Made by a program: the position numbers and the translations under genes
The notes under the pieces: model-generated
The model's database searches: none
What the model was told of the DNA's origin: nothing
What the model saw: only the letters and a program-made list of their open reading frames with translations
Assembly (NCBI RefSeq): GCF_013031405.1
Contig: NZ_WPZY01000010.1
Location: 62,001 to 126,000, forward strand
Length of the DNA: 64,000 nucleotides
From: Ruegeria sp. HKCCD8929
GTDB lineage: Bacteria; Pseudomonadota; Alphaproteobacteria; Rhodobacterales; Rhodobacteraceae
Reading direction: 5' to 3'
Shown here: one piece after another, positions 17,241-25,284 of the stretch
How positions within the stretch are numbered: the first letter of the stretch is position 1
Layout of the letters: each line of letters begins with the position of its first letter

Positions 17241-17980
17241 CAGAACAGACCCGTGTTGATTGGCGATGCGGCGGTCATGCCGCCGTCGATGGTGAACAGC
17301 TGCCCCGTAGCGAAACCCGCCTCGTCCGAGGCCAGCCAGACCGCCATGGCGGCGATGTCGGCGGGCTGGCCGAAGCGGCGGGTCGCGTGGCGTGCCAGCG
17401 CGTCCTGTCGTGCCGCGTGCGGATCATCCGACAGATCAAAGCCCGCCTCCAGCATGCCGGTTTCGATCCACCCCGGACAGATCGCATTGCAGCGGACACT
17501 GGGGCCATGATCCACCGCGATGGAGCGTGTCAGCCCATGCACAAAGGCCTTTGACGCGTTGTAGAGCGCCATCGAGGGGTCCGCGACCTTGCCGGATATC
17601 GACCCGATATTGATGATCGACGCCCCCTGAGGCATGACAGGGATGAACGCCCGGCACATGTTGAACACGCCGCGGCAATTGGCTCCGATAATCAGATTCC
17701 AATCGGCGTCAGTGCTGTCCACAACAGTCTTTTCCACCTGAACCCCGGCGTTGTTCACCAGGACATCGACGGGACCGACGGCCAGCGCCAGTTCCATGAC
17801 CCGCTCTGCATCCGCAACGTCCGAGCTGTGCCAGGCGACAGCCTCCGGCAGACTTTCCGGCCGATCCCCGCGTCCACAGGTACTGACGGCTGCGCCTTCG
17901 GCCATGAAAGCCTCGACAATGCCGCGCCCGATGCCCTGACGGCCGCCGGTGATCAGCGCTTTTTTCCCCGCGAGCCGCAT
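17240..17980 (-). CDS. Short-chain dehydrogenase/reductase (second SDR of operon)
   Basis: This 246-residue NAD(P)-dependent SDR has the nucleotide motif TGGRQGIGRGI (about residues 11-21), NNAGV, the catalytic Ser in IINIGSISG and the YNASK pair. The C-terminus ends with GQLFTIDGGMTA. The start ATG at 17980 overlaps the aldehyde dehydrogenase stop by one base. Its alcohol substrate is unknown; it presumably oxidises or reduces an intermediate of the operon pathway. Confidence 0.85.
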   Translation of the reverse strand: MRLAGKKALITGGRQGIGRGIVEAFMAEGAAVSTCGRGDRPESLPEAVAWHSSDVADAERVMELALAVGPVDVLVNNAGVQVEKTVVDSTDADWNLIIGANCRGVFNMCRAFIPVMPQGASIINIGSISGKVADPSMALYNASKAFVHGLTRSIAVDHGPSVRCNAICPGWIETGMLEAGFDLSDDPHAARQDALARHATRRFGQPADIAAMAVWLASDEAGFATGQLFTIDGGMTAASPINTGLF

Positions 17981-19398
17981 TAGTGCGCCACCATGACATG
18001 TCGGACCGAGGTATAGGCGTCCAGCGCATAGACGCTCATATCGCAGCCGGTGCCGGAGCCCTTCATCGCGGCCCAGGGCATTTCCGGCGTGCCCACGCCG
18101 TGGGTGTTGACCCATGCAAAACCGTAGCGCAGGCGACTGGTCATCTCCATCGCGCGGCCGACATTGGCGGTCCAGACAGAAGAAGCCAGACCGTACCGGC
18201 CTGTATTGGCGATGCGCAGGGCATCTTCGGCGTCGCGGAAGCGGGAGACGGAGACGACAGGGCCGAAGACCTCCCGTGTGGCAACTTCGGCGTCGTTGTC
18301 GACATTTGCCAGCACGGTCGGGTGGTAGAAATATCCGGCGCCCTCGCCCGCTGTGCCACCCGTCACAACCTCGCAGGATGCTCGGGCGCGGTCGACGAAG
18401 CCTGCAACGCGAGCGCGCTGGCTGGCCGAGATGACCGGCCCCATTTCCGTGCCCTCGGCCTTTTGCGCGCCGGTCTTGATCTGGTTGACCTGTGCCTCGA
18501 TCGCGGCGACCAGCCTGTCATACACCCCGTCCTGGGCCAGCACGCGGCAGGGCTGGGCGCAGTCCTGACCGGCGTTGAAAAAGCTGCCATAGCGTATGGT
18601 TTCGGCAACGGCATCTATGTCTGCATCGTCAAAGACGATTACCGGGGCCTTGCCGCCCAGTTCCAGATGCACATGGCGGATCTGATTGCCCGCAGCCCGC
18701 ATTGCCGCCATGCCGGTCGCGGAGCTTCCTGTCACAGTGATGGCCTCCATCTGCGGGCTGTTGATCAATTGATCGCCGATGGTCGGGCCAGCGCCGTGGA
18801 TCACATTCAGAACGCCCTTGGGCAGAATTTCGTTCAGCAGTTCTGCAGCCCGCAAAGTCGACAGCGGCGTGAGTTCGGAGGGTTTCAGCACAACCGTACA
18901 GCCCGCTGCAATCGGTGCCGCCAATTTCCAAGCCGCCATCATCAGCGGATAGTTCCAGGGAGCAATGGCCGCAACGGGTCCAACAGGGTCCCGGCGGATC
19001 ATGCTGGTATGGCCTGCGACGTATTCCCCTGCGGCGGAACCTGACATGGTCCGTGCCGCGCCGGCAAAGAAACGGAACGTGTCGATCGTCAGCGGCATTT
19101 CATCGTCGCGGGCCGAGGGCCATGGTTTTCCCGCGTCCAGGCTTTCGAGTTCGGCCAGTTCATCCTGATTTGCCTCCAGGCAATCCGAGACCGCCAGCAG
19201 CAACGCAGACCGTTCCGCAGGGGTACTACGCGAGAAGCCTTCGAAGGCTTCCTCAGAGGAACGCACAGCAGCCTCAACCTGTTCCGGGCTGGCTTCATGC
19301 ACCTGGGCGATCTCGGACCCGGTGGCCGGGTCCATAATCGGCAACGCTGCGCCGTCTCCGGCAACCGGTTCGCCATTGATCAGCATGTTTGTCTGCAT
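17980..19398 (-). CDS. Aldehyde dehydrogenase, aminobutyraldehyde/betaine-aldehyde type
   Basis: This is a 472-residue NAD(P)-dependent aldehyde dehydrogenase. Catalytic Glu246 lies in HLELGGKAP and catalytic Cys280 in NAGQDCAQP. The GQDC motif is typical of gamma-aminobutyraldehyde and trimethylaminobutyraldehyde dehydrogenases. APWNYPLMMAAWKLAPA-like cofactor motifs are near residue 147. GGGGGG lies before the ATG. In this operon it could oxidise betaine aldehyde, 4-trimethylaminobutyraldehyde or malic semialdehyde; the sequence does not decide. Confidence 0.85.
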   Translation of the reverse strand: MQTNMLINGEPVAGDGAALPIMDPATGSEIAQVHEASPEQVEAAVRSSEEAFEGFSRSTPAERSALLLAVSDCLEANQDELAELESLDAGKPWPSARDDEMPLTIDTFRFFAGAARTMSGSAAGEYVAGHTSMIRRDPVGPVAAIAPWNYPLMMAAWKLAAPIAAGCTVVLKPSELTPLSTLRAAELLNEILPKGVLNVIHGAGPTIGDQLINSPQMEAITVTGSSATGMAAMRAAGNQIRHVHLELGGKAPVIVFDDADIDAVAETIRYGSFFNAGQDCAQPCRVLAQDGVYDRLVAAIEAQVNQIKTGAQKAEGTEMGPVISASQRARVAGFVDRARASCEVVTGGTAGEGAGYFYHPTVLANVDNDAEVATREVFGPVVSVSRFRDAEDALRIANTGRYGLASSVWTANVGRAMEMTSRLRYGFAWVNTHGVGTPEMPWAAMKGSGTGCDMSVYALDAYTSVRHVMVAH

Positions 19399-19410
19399 GT
19401 TTTCCCCCCT

Positions 19411-20346
19411 TCAGAATGCAACCTGATCGCCGCCCTTCAGTCCGAGCCGCAGGCGCGCCTCGGCTGGGCTGGCCACTTTGAGGCCCAGGTTTTCGATGAT
19501 GTTGCGGATCTTCCTGACCTGCTGGGCGCTGGACACCGCCTTTTCCCCCGGCCCGATATACAGGCTGTCCTCCATCCCGACGCGAACGTTGCCGCCCAGC
19601 AAGGCGCTTTGGGTGGTAAAGGGCATCTGGAATCGTCCGGCGGCCAGAACCGACCATTCGTAATCGTCACCAAACAGCTTGTTGGCGATAGTGTGCATAT
19701 GCATCAGATTGTCGAGATCGGCACCAACGCCCCCCAGAATCCCGAACACCATTTGCACAAAGATCGGGCCATCGATCCAACCCTGATCGCGGATCCAGGC
19801 AAGGTTATAGAGGTGGCCGAGGTCATAGCATTCGAATTCAAATCGGGTACCGTGACCCTGACCCAGTTCCTTTATGCAATATTCAATGTCCGCGAAGGTA
19901 TTGCGAAAGATGAAGTCGCGGGTCATGTCGAGAAACTCGGGCTCCCACGCGTGTTTCCAGTTTGAGTATTTGTCCTTCATCGGGAAGATACCGAAATTCA
20001 TCGAACCGATGTTCATGCTCGCCATTTCAGGCGAGGCTTTGGTGGCAGCACGCAGGCGTTCCTCACGCGTCATGCCCAGCCCGCCGCCGGTTGAGACATT
20101 CATCACCGCATCGGTTGCCTGTTTGATACGTGGAAGGAACTCCATGAACAGGTCCGGGTTCGGATCGGGCTTGCCGGTTTCCGGGTCCCGCGCGTGCAGG
20201 TGGATGATCGAGGCGCCGGCCTCGGCGGCCTCAATCGAGGCCGCCGCGATCTCGCTTGGCGTGATGGGCAGGTGCTCGGACATGGTGGGCGTGTGAATTC
20301 CGCCTGTCGGCGCGCAGGTGATGATCACAGACTTCTGCTTGGGCAT
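19411..20346 (-). CDS. Beta-keto acid cleavage enzyme (BKACE, DUF849)
   Basis: BKACE enzymes react a beta-keto acid with acetyl-CoA to give acetoacetate and a new acyl-CoA, using zinc. The 311-residue protein carries the zinc-binding HLHARD (His49, His51), VNVSTGGG-like text at about residue 85, and SMNIGSMNFG. One known member cleaves 3-dehydrocarnitine to betainyl-CoA. Its pairing with a carnitine-dehydrogenase-like gene in one operon supports that type of step. GAGGAT six bases upstream supports the ATG. Confidence 0.85.
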   Translation of the reverse strand: MPKQKSVIITCAPTGGIHTPTMSEHLPITPSEIAAASIEAAEAGASIIHLHARDPETGKPDPNPDLFMEFLPRIKQATDAVMNVSTGGGLGMTREERLRAATKASPEMASMNIGSMNFGIFPMKDKYSNWKHAWEPEFLDMTRDFIFRNTFADIEYCIKELGQGHGTRFEFECYDLGHLYNLAWIRDQGWIDGPIFVQMVFGILGGVGADLDNLMHMHTIANKLFGDDYEWSVLAAGRFQMPFTTQSALLGGNVRVGMEDSLYIGPGEKAVSSAQQVRKIRNIIENLGLKVASPAEARLRLGLKGGDQVAF

Positions 20347-20356
20347 GGCACTATCC

Positions 20357-21157
20357 TCAGAGCTTCATCTGCTGGACTTGCGCCGACAGGCCGCCGTCCA
20401 GTACCCACAGCTGGCCCGAGGCATAGCGTGCCTCATCCGAGGCCAGCCAGTTGACCAGATTGGCGATGTCATCCGGCGTGCCATAGGTGCGCATCGGGTG
20501 GACATCGCGCACCGCCTGCTGCAATTGGTCAATGGTCTTCCCGCCACCGCCGGAACCATCGCCCGTGAAGAAGCTTTGCAGCATCGGCGTGTCGATGTAG
20601 CCGGGGCAGATGGCATTGACGCGGATGCCCTCGGGGCCATGATCGCAGGCCATCGCACGAGTCAGCGCATGCACCGCCCCCTTGGTGGCGCAATAGGCCG
20701 CGAGGCCGGGGTCGGCGATGAACCCATCATAAGACCCGAAGTTGATGATCGAAGCCGAATGTCCCGACTGAGCGGCAGCACGCATCAGCGGCAGCGCGTA
20801 TTTCGAGGTCAGGAACGTGCCGGTGCAGTTCACGGCAAAGCTGCGGTTCCATTCCTCAAGCGAGGTATCCTCAATGGTCTTTTCAATCTCGATCCCGGCA
20901 GCATTGACCAGAATGTCCAGCTTACCGGCCTCGGATTTGACCTGCTCCATCGCAGCGATTGCATCTGCCTCTTGGGTAACGTCCAGCTTGACGAAGATAC
21001 TGCCATCCTCATCGTGCGCTGCCAGAGAGCCTTGCGGTGTGAGGTCGGCGGCATACACCCGGGCACCCTCGCGCAGGAAACGCGCGACAATTGCGCGGCC
21101 AATGCCTCCGCGGCCGCCGGCGACCAGTGCGGTTTTGCCTTCAAGACTTCCTGTCAT
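20357..21157 (-). CDS. Short-chain dehydrogenase/reductase (first SDR of operon)
   Basis: This is a 266-residue SDR with VAGGRGGIGRAIVARF (cofactor), NAAGIEIE, SIINFGSYDG (Ser) and YCATKGAVHALTRA (Tyr-Lys). An insert rich in Gly (GDGSGGGGKT, about residue 197) before the C-terminal part is unusual. GAGGAA lies five bases before the ATG. The start overlaps the end of the sulfatase gene by 17 bases. The substrate is unknown. Confidence 0.85.
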   Translation of the reverse strand: MTGSLEGKTALVAGGRGGIGRAIVARFLREGARVYAADLTPQGSLAAHDEDGSIFVKLDVTQEADAIAAMEQVKSEAGKLDILVNAAGIEIEKTIEDTSLEEWNRSFAVNCTGTFLTSKYALPLMRAAAQSGHSASIINFGSYDGFIADPGLAAYCATKGAVHALTRAMACDHGPEGIRVNAICPGYIDTPMLQSFFTGDGSGGGGKTIDQLQQAVRDVHPMRTYGTPDDIANLVNWLASDEARYASGQLWVLDGGLSAQVQQMKL

Positions 21158-22682
21158 CGGGGTTCCTCGGGTTCAGACGGTAATGTTCAGCGGCCACGGT
21201 CCAGTCCATGTGGTTGCGCACATATTGCTGGCTGGCGTCAGAGGGCGGGTTGTAATCCCAATGCTCTCCGGCCCCGGCATCCATCGCTGCCTGCAGGGCG
21301 CGGCGGGACTTTTGGGTGGCGATGACGTTGCGGCGGAGATTTTCGCTATCCCACCGCTCGGCCACCTCAGCCGCAAAGGAGACGGCGGCGTCCTTGTAGG
21401 CCGGATCAGCGGCAAGGTTTCTGGTCTCCAGTGGATCCTTCGTCAGATCATAGAGTTGCGGCGGATCGGGGTCACAATGGATGTATTTGAGCGGCCCGCG
21501 CCGGATCATGAAAACAGGATAGGGCGTCATCTCAGCACAGTATTCGCCAATCGCTTCGTCCACCGGGTTGGCTTCGCCTCGGGCCAACGGCAGCAGCGAC
21601 CGACCATCTATCGGCTCGCCAAGGATGGCCATGTCGCCCCCAGCAAGCTCAATGAAGGTGGGCAGCAGGTCGAGCAGTGAGCAGGCATTGGATGCCGAGC
21701 CTTGCGCTATGCCTGCACCGGCCATCACGAGGGGCACCCGGGCGGAGTGTTCGAAGAAATTCATCTTGTACCACAGCCCGCGCTCACCCAGCATGTCGCC
21801 GTGGTCAGCCGTCACGATGACGACCGTGTTTTCACTTTCACCGATGTCATCAATTGTTTTAACGATTTCGCCGACCTTGCTGTCGAAGTAGCTGACATTG
21901 GCCAGATAGGCGCGGCGGGCGCGGCGCACCTCTTCTTCGCTCAAAGGGACAATGTCGGCTTCAATCCCGGCCATGACACGGCGCGAGAACGGATCCTGTT
22001 CCTCAAGTCCAGGAATATATTCGGGCATGGGGATGTCTTCACCGTCGTAAAGATCCCACCACTCAGGTGTCGCGACATAAGGGTCGTGCGGATGGATGAA
22101 GCTCGCCACCAGGCAAAAGGGCGTTTCATCCCTCGCCGCCCGCGCGCGGCCCCGGTCTATCAGCCACCGGCGCGCGGCAAATCCCACCTCATCGTCATAG
22201 TCGGTCTGGAAGGTGGCAACAGCGACACCGCTCTCCTTGACTGTTTCCATATTGTGGTACCACTTGTCGATCCGCTCATCCGGGGCCTCCCAATCCGGGG
22301 TCCAGGCGAAATCGGCCGGGTAGATGTCGGTGGTGACGCGGTCCTGAAATCCATGCTTCTGGTCGGGTCCGACAAAATGCATCTTGCCGGACAGGCAAGT
22401 GCGGTAGCCAAGCGCCGTGAGGTAATGCGCAAAGGTCGGCACCGATGCACGGAACTCGCTGGCATTGTCATAGGCGGCAATGCGGCTGATCAGTTGCGCG
22501 GACATGAAGGCAAAGCGCGAGGGCGCACAGAGCGGTGAGTTGCAATAGGCCGCATCGAACCGCATGCCGCGCGCCGCCAAAGCGTCGATATGCGGCGTCT
22601 TGACCACCGAATGGCCATAGGCGCCTGTCCAATGCGGCGCCAGTTGATCGGCCATGATGACAACGATGTTGGGTCGCGTCAT
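21141..22682 (-). CDS. betC: Choline-sulfatase family sulfatase
   Basis: This 513-residue formylglycine-dependent sulfatase has the modification site CAPSR at residues 52-56. It matches choline-O-sulfatase closely in text: SGKMHFVGPDQKHGF, TTDIYPADFAWTPD, VTADHGDMLGERGLWYKMNF and the C-terminal QYVRNHMDW. The reaction would release sulfate from choline-O-sulfate or a related ester in the cytoplasm; no signal peptide is seen. Its ATG overlaps the Rieske gene stop (ATGA). Unlike classic bet loci, no betA, betB or betI homologue adjoins it. Confidence 0.8.
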   Translation of the reverse strand: MTRPNIVVIMADQLAPHWTGAYGHSVVKTPHIDALAARGMRFDAAYCNSPLCAPSRFAFMSAQLISRIAAYDNASEFRASVPTFAHYLTALGYRTCLSGKMHFVGPDQKHGFQDRVTTDIYPADFAWTPDWEAPDERIDKWYHNMETVKESGVAVATFQTDYDDEVGFAARRWLIDRGRARAARDETPFCLVASFIHPHDPYVATPEWWDLYDGEDIPMPEYIPGLEEQDPFSRRVMAGIEADIVPLSEEEVRRARRAYLANVSYFDSKVGEIVKTIDDIGESENTVVIVTADHGDMLGERGLWYKMNFFEHSARVPLVMAGAGIAQGSASNACSLLDLLPTFIELAGGDMAILGEPIDGRSLLPLARGEANPVDEAIGEYCAEMTPYPVFMIRRGPLKYIHCDPDPPQLYDLTKDPLETRNLAADPAYKDAAVSFAAEVAERWDSENLRRNVIATQKSRRALQAAMDAGAGEHWDYNPPSDASQQYVRNHMDWTVAAEHYRLNPRNPDDRKS

Positions 22683-23818
22683 CTGCCAGCCCCGGCATAG
22701 GCCTCGAGAACCAAGCCGTGAAAGTGGTGCACCGCGTGCTCGGATTTGCCCGACCCGGTTGGGTCGTTCACGATACGCCCTTGGGTGAAGGCGGGTGTAT
22801 TCATGCCGCGCTGTACGCTCTCTACCAGGCTGATGTCTTCGACCTGCAGAACCTCGTCCAGATAACGGATCGCATCCAGCTCGGCTTCGTTGGGCTCGGG
22901 CGTTTCCAGGAAAAAGTCATAGGTTTCGAGAGTCCGGGCCGGGCCGACGGGAATGATGTTCAGAACAATCATGCTGGATCGCCCCGGATACCGCATCAGG
23001 CAGGTCGTCGGCCATAACCACCAGACCGCATGGGTGCGCACGGTCGCATTGGAGACATCGTAAGCGGAGTTCGCGGATTTCCCTGCATCCGCCATGTGGC
23101 TGGAATAAATCCCGTGCGTGGTCACCTTGTAGGTGTCCATGTCCACCAGATCGCAGAAGTCCTTGTGCGCCGTCGGGCAGTGATAGCATTCCAGGAAATT
23201 GTCGACGACGTTCTTCCAGTTCGACTTGATGTCATAGGTCAGCCGATGGCCAAAGGTCAGTTGGTCGATATCCGGGGCCCAATGCCGGATTTCGGTTTCC
23301 AGATTGCCGGACTGTTCCGCCAGGGACGCGGCAGATGGGTCCAGGTTGACGTAGACAAAACCGGCAAACTCCTCGACCTGCACCTGGTCGAGGCAGATCT
23401 CGCCGGTGCTGAAGTTGTCCAGATGCTCGGTTTCCGGCGCACGCACCAACTGGCCATCCAGCTTATACACCCAGGCATGGTACGGGCACATGATGCGGGT
23501 GGTGCTTCCCTCTCCTTTCAGCAGCTCATGCGCGCGGTGCTTGCAGACATTGTAAAAGGCCCGCAGCCTACCCTCGCGATCCCGGACCACGGCAATTGGC
23601 TGTCCGGCAATTTCGACGGTGAAGAACGACCCGGGAGCGCGCAGCTTTTCCACGTGGCAGACCCACTGCCAGGACTTGGCGATGATCTCACGCTGATCGG
23701 CCGCAAACCACTCCTGCCGGACATAAGCGTCAGCCTTCAGCGATTGCGAATTGCCTGCATCCGCTGAATATCCCTCGCCGATCGCCGAGAACTGAGCACT
23801 GGTCGGTAGGTCTGACAT
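22679..23818 (-). CDS. Rieske non-heme iron oxygenase, CntA/GbcA-like
   Basis: This is a 379-residue oxygenase alpha subunit. The Rieske cluster ligands are Cys92-x-His94 (VCKHRAH) and Cys111-x2-His114 (CPYHAW). The catalytic iron motif reads NFLECYHCPTAH, with His213 and His218. The residue bridging the two metal sites is Glu210 rather than the usual Asp, as in carnitine monooxygenase and related quaternary-amine oxygenases. The start at 23818 has GGGAG eight bases upstream. It is the first gene of the operon. No reductase or ferredoxin gene accompanies it in the window. Confidence 0.85.
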   Translation of the reverse strand: MSDLPTSAQFSAIGEGYSADAGNSQSLKADAYVRQEWFAADQREIIAKSWQWVCHVEKLRAPGSFFTVEIAGQPIAVVRDREGRLRAFYNVCKHRAHELLKGEGSTTRIMCPYHAWVYKLDGQLVRAPETEHLDNFSTGEICLDQVQVEEFAGFVYVNLDPSAASLAEQSGNLETEIRHWAPDIDQLTFGHRLTYDIKSNWKNVVDNFLECYHCPTAHKDFCDLVDMDTYKVTTHGIYSSHMADAGKSANSAYDVSNATVRTHAVWWLWPTTCLMRYPGRSSMIVLNIIPVGPARTLETYDFFLETPEPNEAELDAIRYLDEVLQVEDISLVESVQRGMNTPAFTQGRIVNDPTGSGKSEHAVHHFHGLVLEAYAGAGR

Positions 23819-23908
23819 GCCGAACACTCCCTCGCCTGCTGGGTTGCAAAGGTATGATCAGCCAAAAACCTCTGAACGAACGATATTCAAATCGCCCTCC
23901 ACTAAACC

Positions 23909-24937
23909 TCATTCGCCATTTTGCAGGAGTGACGCCGGGCGGTACATCGGCCAGGCTCGGAACTCGAACGGCACGCGGCCCTCGATCCGGTCCCGGCTGG
24001 GCGGCAGTCCAAAACGCCGTTTGTAGGCCCGCGCAAAGTGCACATGACTGGGAAACCCGCACGCAAGGGCAACTTCGGAGATGGGAAGCTCGGTTTGCGT
24101 GACCAGTCCTCGCGACCGGTCAAGCCGGATATCCCGGTAGTATAGCTGCGGGCTGGTTTTTACATATTCCTGGAACAGACGGTTCAACTGGCGCTGAGAA
24201 ACCCCTGCCAGTTTGCAAAGTTCAGGAATGCTGATCAGTGTTTCCAGATGGCGCTCCATGATCTCAATGGCCTTCCGGACCTTGGGCGGCGCAGTATTCC
24301 CCAAAGGCTCGAGATGATCATCGGTTTGGTGCGCGCCCGGCCCGCGCAGATTTCTGTAGAACAAGTACTTGGCGCAGTCATTGGTCAGCGCGTCGCCCAT
24401 GATGCCGCGCAGCAGGAACAGGGCGAACTCTCCCGTTGCGGCGCCCCCGCAGCATGTTCCAAGGCTGCCTTCATGCAGAAACAGATCCTCACAAATCTCA
24501 GTTTGCGGGTACTTTTCGCCAAAGGCATCGATATGCTCATAATGAACGGTTGCACGCCGTCCCTGCAGCAAGCCTGCCTCGGCCAGGATGAAGGCCGCGG
24601 TATCAATGCCAGCAATGTAACTACCCGTCCTCGCAAACTTCCTTATGGCAGACAACAGCGGTTCACTTGTGAAGGCTTCGGGCGTCCAGCTGCTTGAGAC
24701 GACGACGATGTCAGGCTGTGTTTGCCTAAGCGCGTCCAGTGGTTTGACGGCAATCTCAAGGCCATTGCTGGCTCGGCACATCTCACCTGCCTCGCTCGCG
24801 ATGCACCATTGAAAAAGCTGTTTTCCGCCGAGGTAGTTTGCTGCCCGGAACGGATCCAGAAACGTTGTTGTCGCCGCGAGATTGAAGTGCGGCGTGACCA
24901 GAACCAAAATCTCGGTGGTCTCATTCTTGTTCTGCAT
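23909..24937 (-). CDS. GlxA/CdhR-like AraC-family regulator
   Basis: This 342-residue transcription factor has an N-terminal DJ-1/PfpI-like domain (ILVLVTPHFNLAATTTFLDP; DIVVVSSSW; SYIAGIDTAAFILAEAGLL). Two AraC helix-turn-helix motifs occupy the C-terminal 100 residues (LCKLAGVSQRQLNRLFQEY; ISEVALACGFPSHVHFARAY). This architecture covers the carnitine and glycine-betaine regulators CdhR and GbdR. It lies 90 bp upstream of the operon on the same strand, so it probably activates it in response to a quaternary amine. The start is uncertain; a longer frame begins at 25042. Confidence 0.83.
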   Translation of the reverse strand: MQNKNETTEILVLVTPHFNLAATTTFLDPFRAANYLGGKQLFQWCIASEAGEMCRASNGLEIAVKPLDALRQTQPDIVVVSSSWTPEAFTSEPLLSAIRKFARTGSYIAGIDTAAFILAEAGLLQGRRATVHYEHIDAFGEKYPQTEICEDLFLHEGSLGTCCGGAATGEFALFLLRGIMGDALTNDCAKYLFYRNLRGPGAHQTDDHLEPLGNTAPPKVRKAIEIMERHLETLISIPELCKLAGVSQRQLNRLFQEYVKTSPQLYYRDIRLDRSRGLVTQTELPISEVALACGFPSHVHFARAYKRRFGLPPSRDRIEGRVPFEFRAWPMYRPASLLQNGE

Positions 24938-25284
24938 GGCCACAACGTAGCGGATTCCGGGAAGCACGGCGAGCGAGGTGGGATGCTTCTCCCGCCAAAG
25001 ACACTGTGGCCTTTGCGGAAAGTAACGACTGCGGCAAAGCATTGCATTTCCGAGCCTTGACCCATCTCAGTGGCCAAGCTGCAGGAATTGAAACGACACT
25101 CATGAGCATCTGGATTGTTGTTTGCATCCGTCTCAGCACCGCGTTTGGGTGACGGTCCGCTTTAGCGCCTCAGCGCACTCGCAACCTGCGACTGTTTCGG
25201 CCGCGCTAAGCTGCGATAGAAAAGGCCGGACCTTGGCAAGGGCGGCTGCAAGCTCATCCCGGGCCAGGAGCACGAGAACGTTTT
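24938..25284. other. 347-bp stretch without a supported gene
   Basis: This is the gap between the AraC gene start and the end of the adenylate cyclase gene. It should hold the AraC promoter. A 46-codon leftward frame at 25133-25273 looks protein-like but has no ribosome site. No convincing promoter, repeat or RNA structure stands out. Confidence 0.5.

Noticed and set aside
25133..25273. 46-codon leftward frame (GTG start) after the adenylate cyclase gene
   Set aside because: The text is somewhat protein-like, with an alanine-rich helix, but there is no ribosome site and frames of this length are expected by chance at this GC content.
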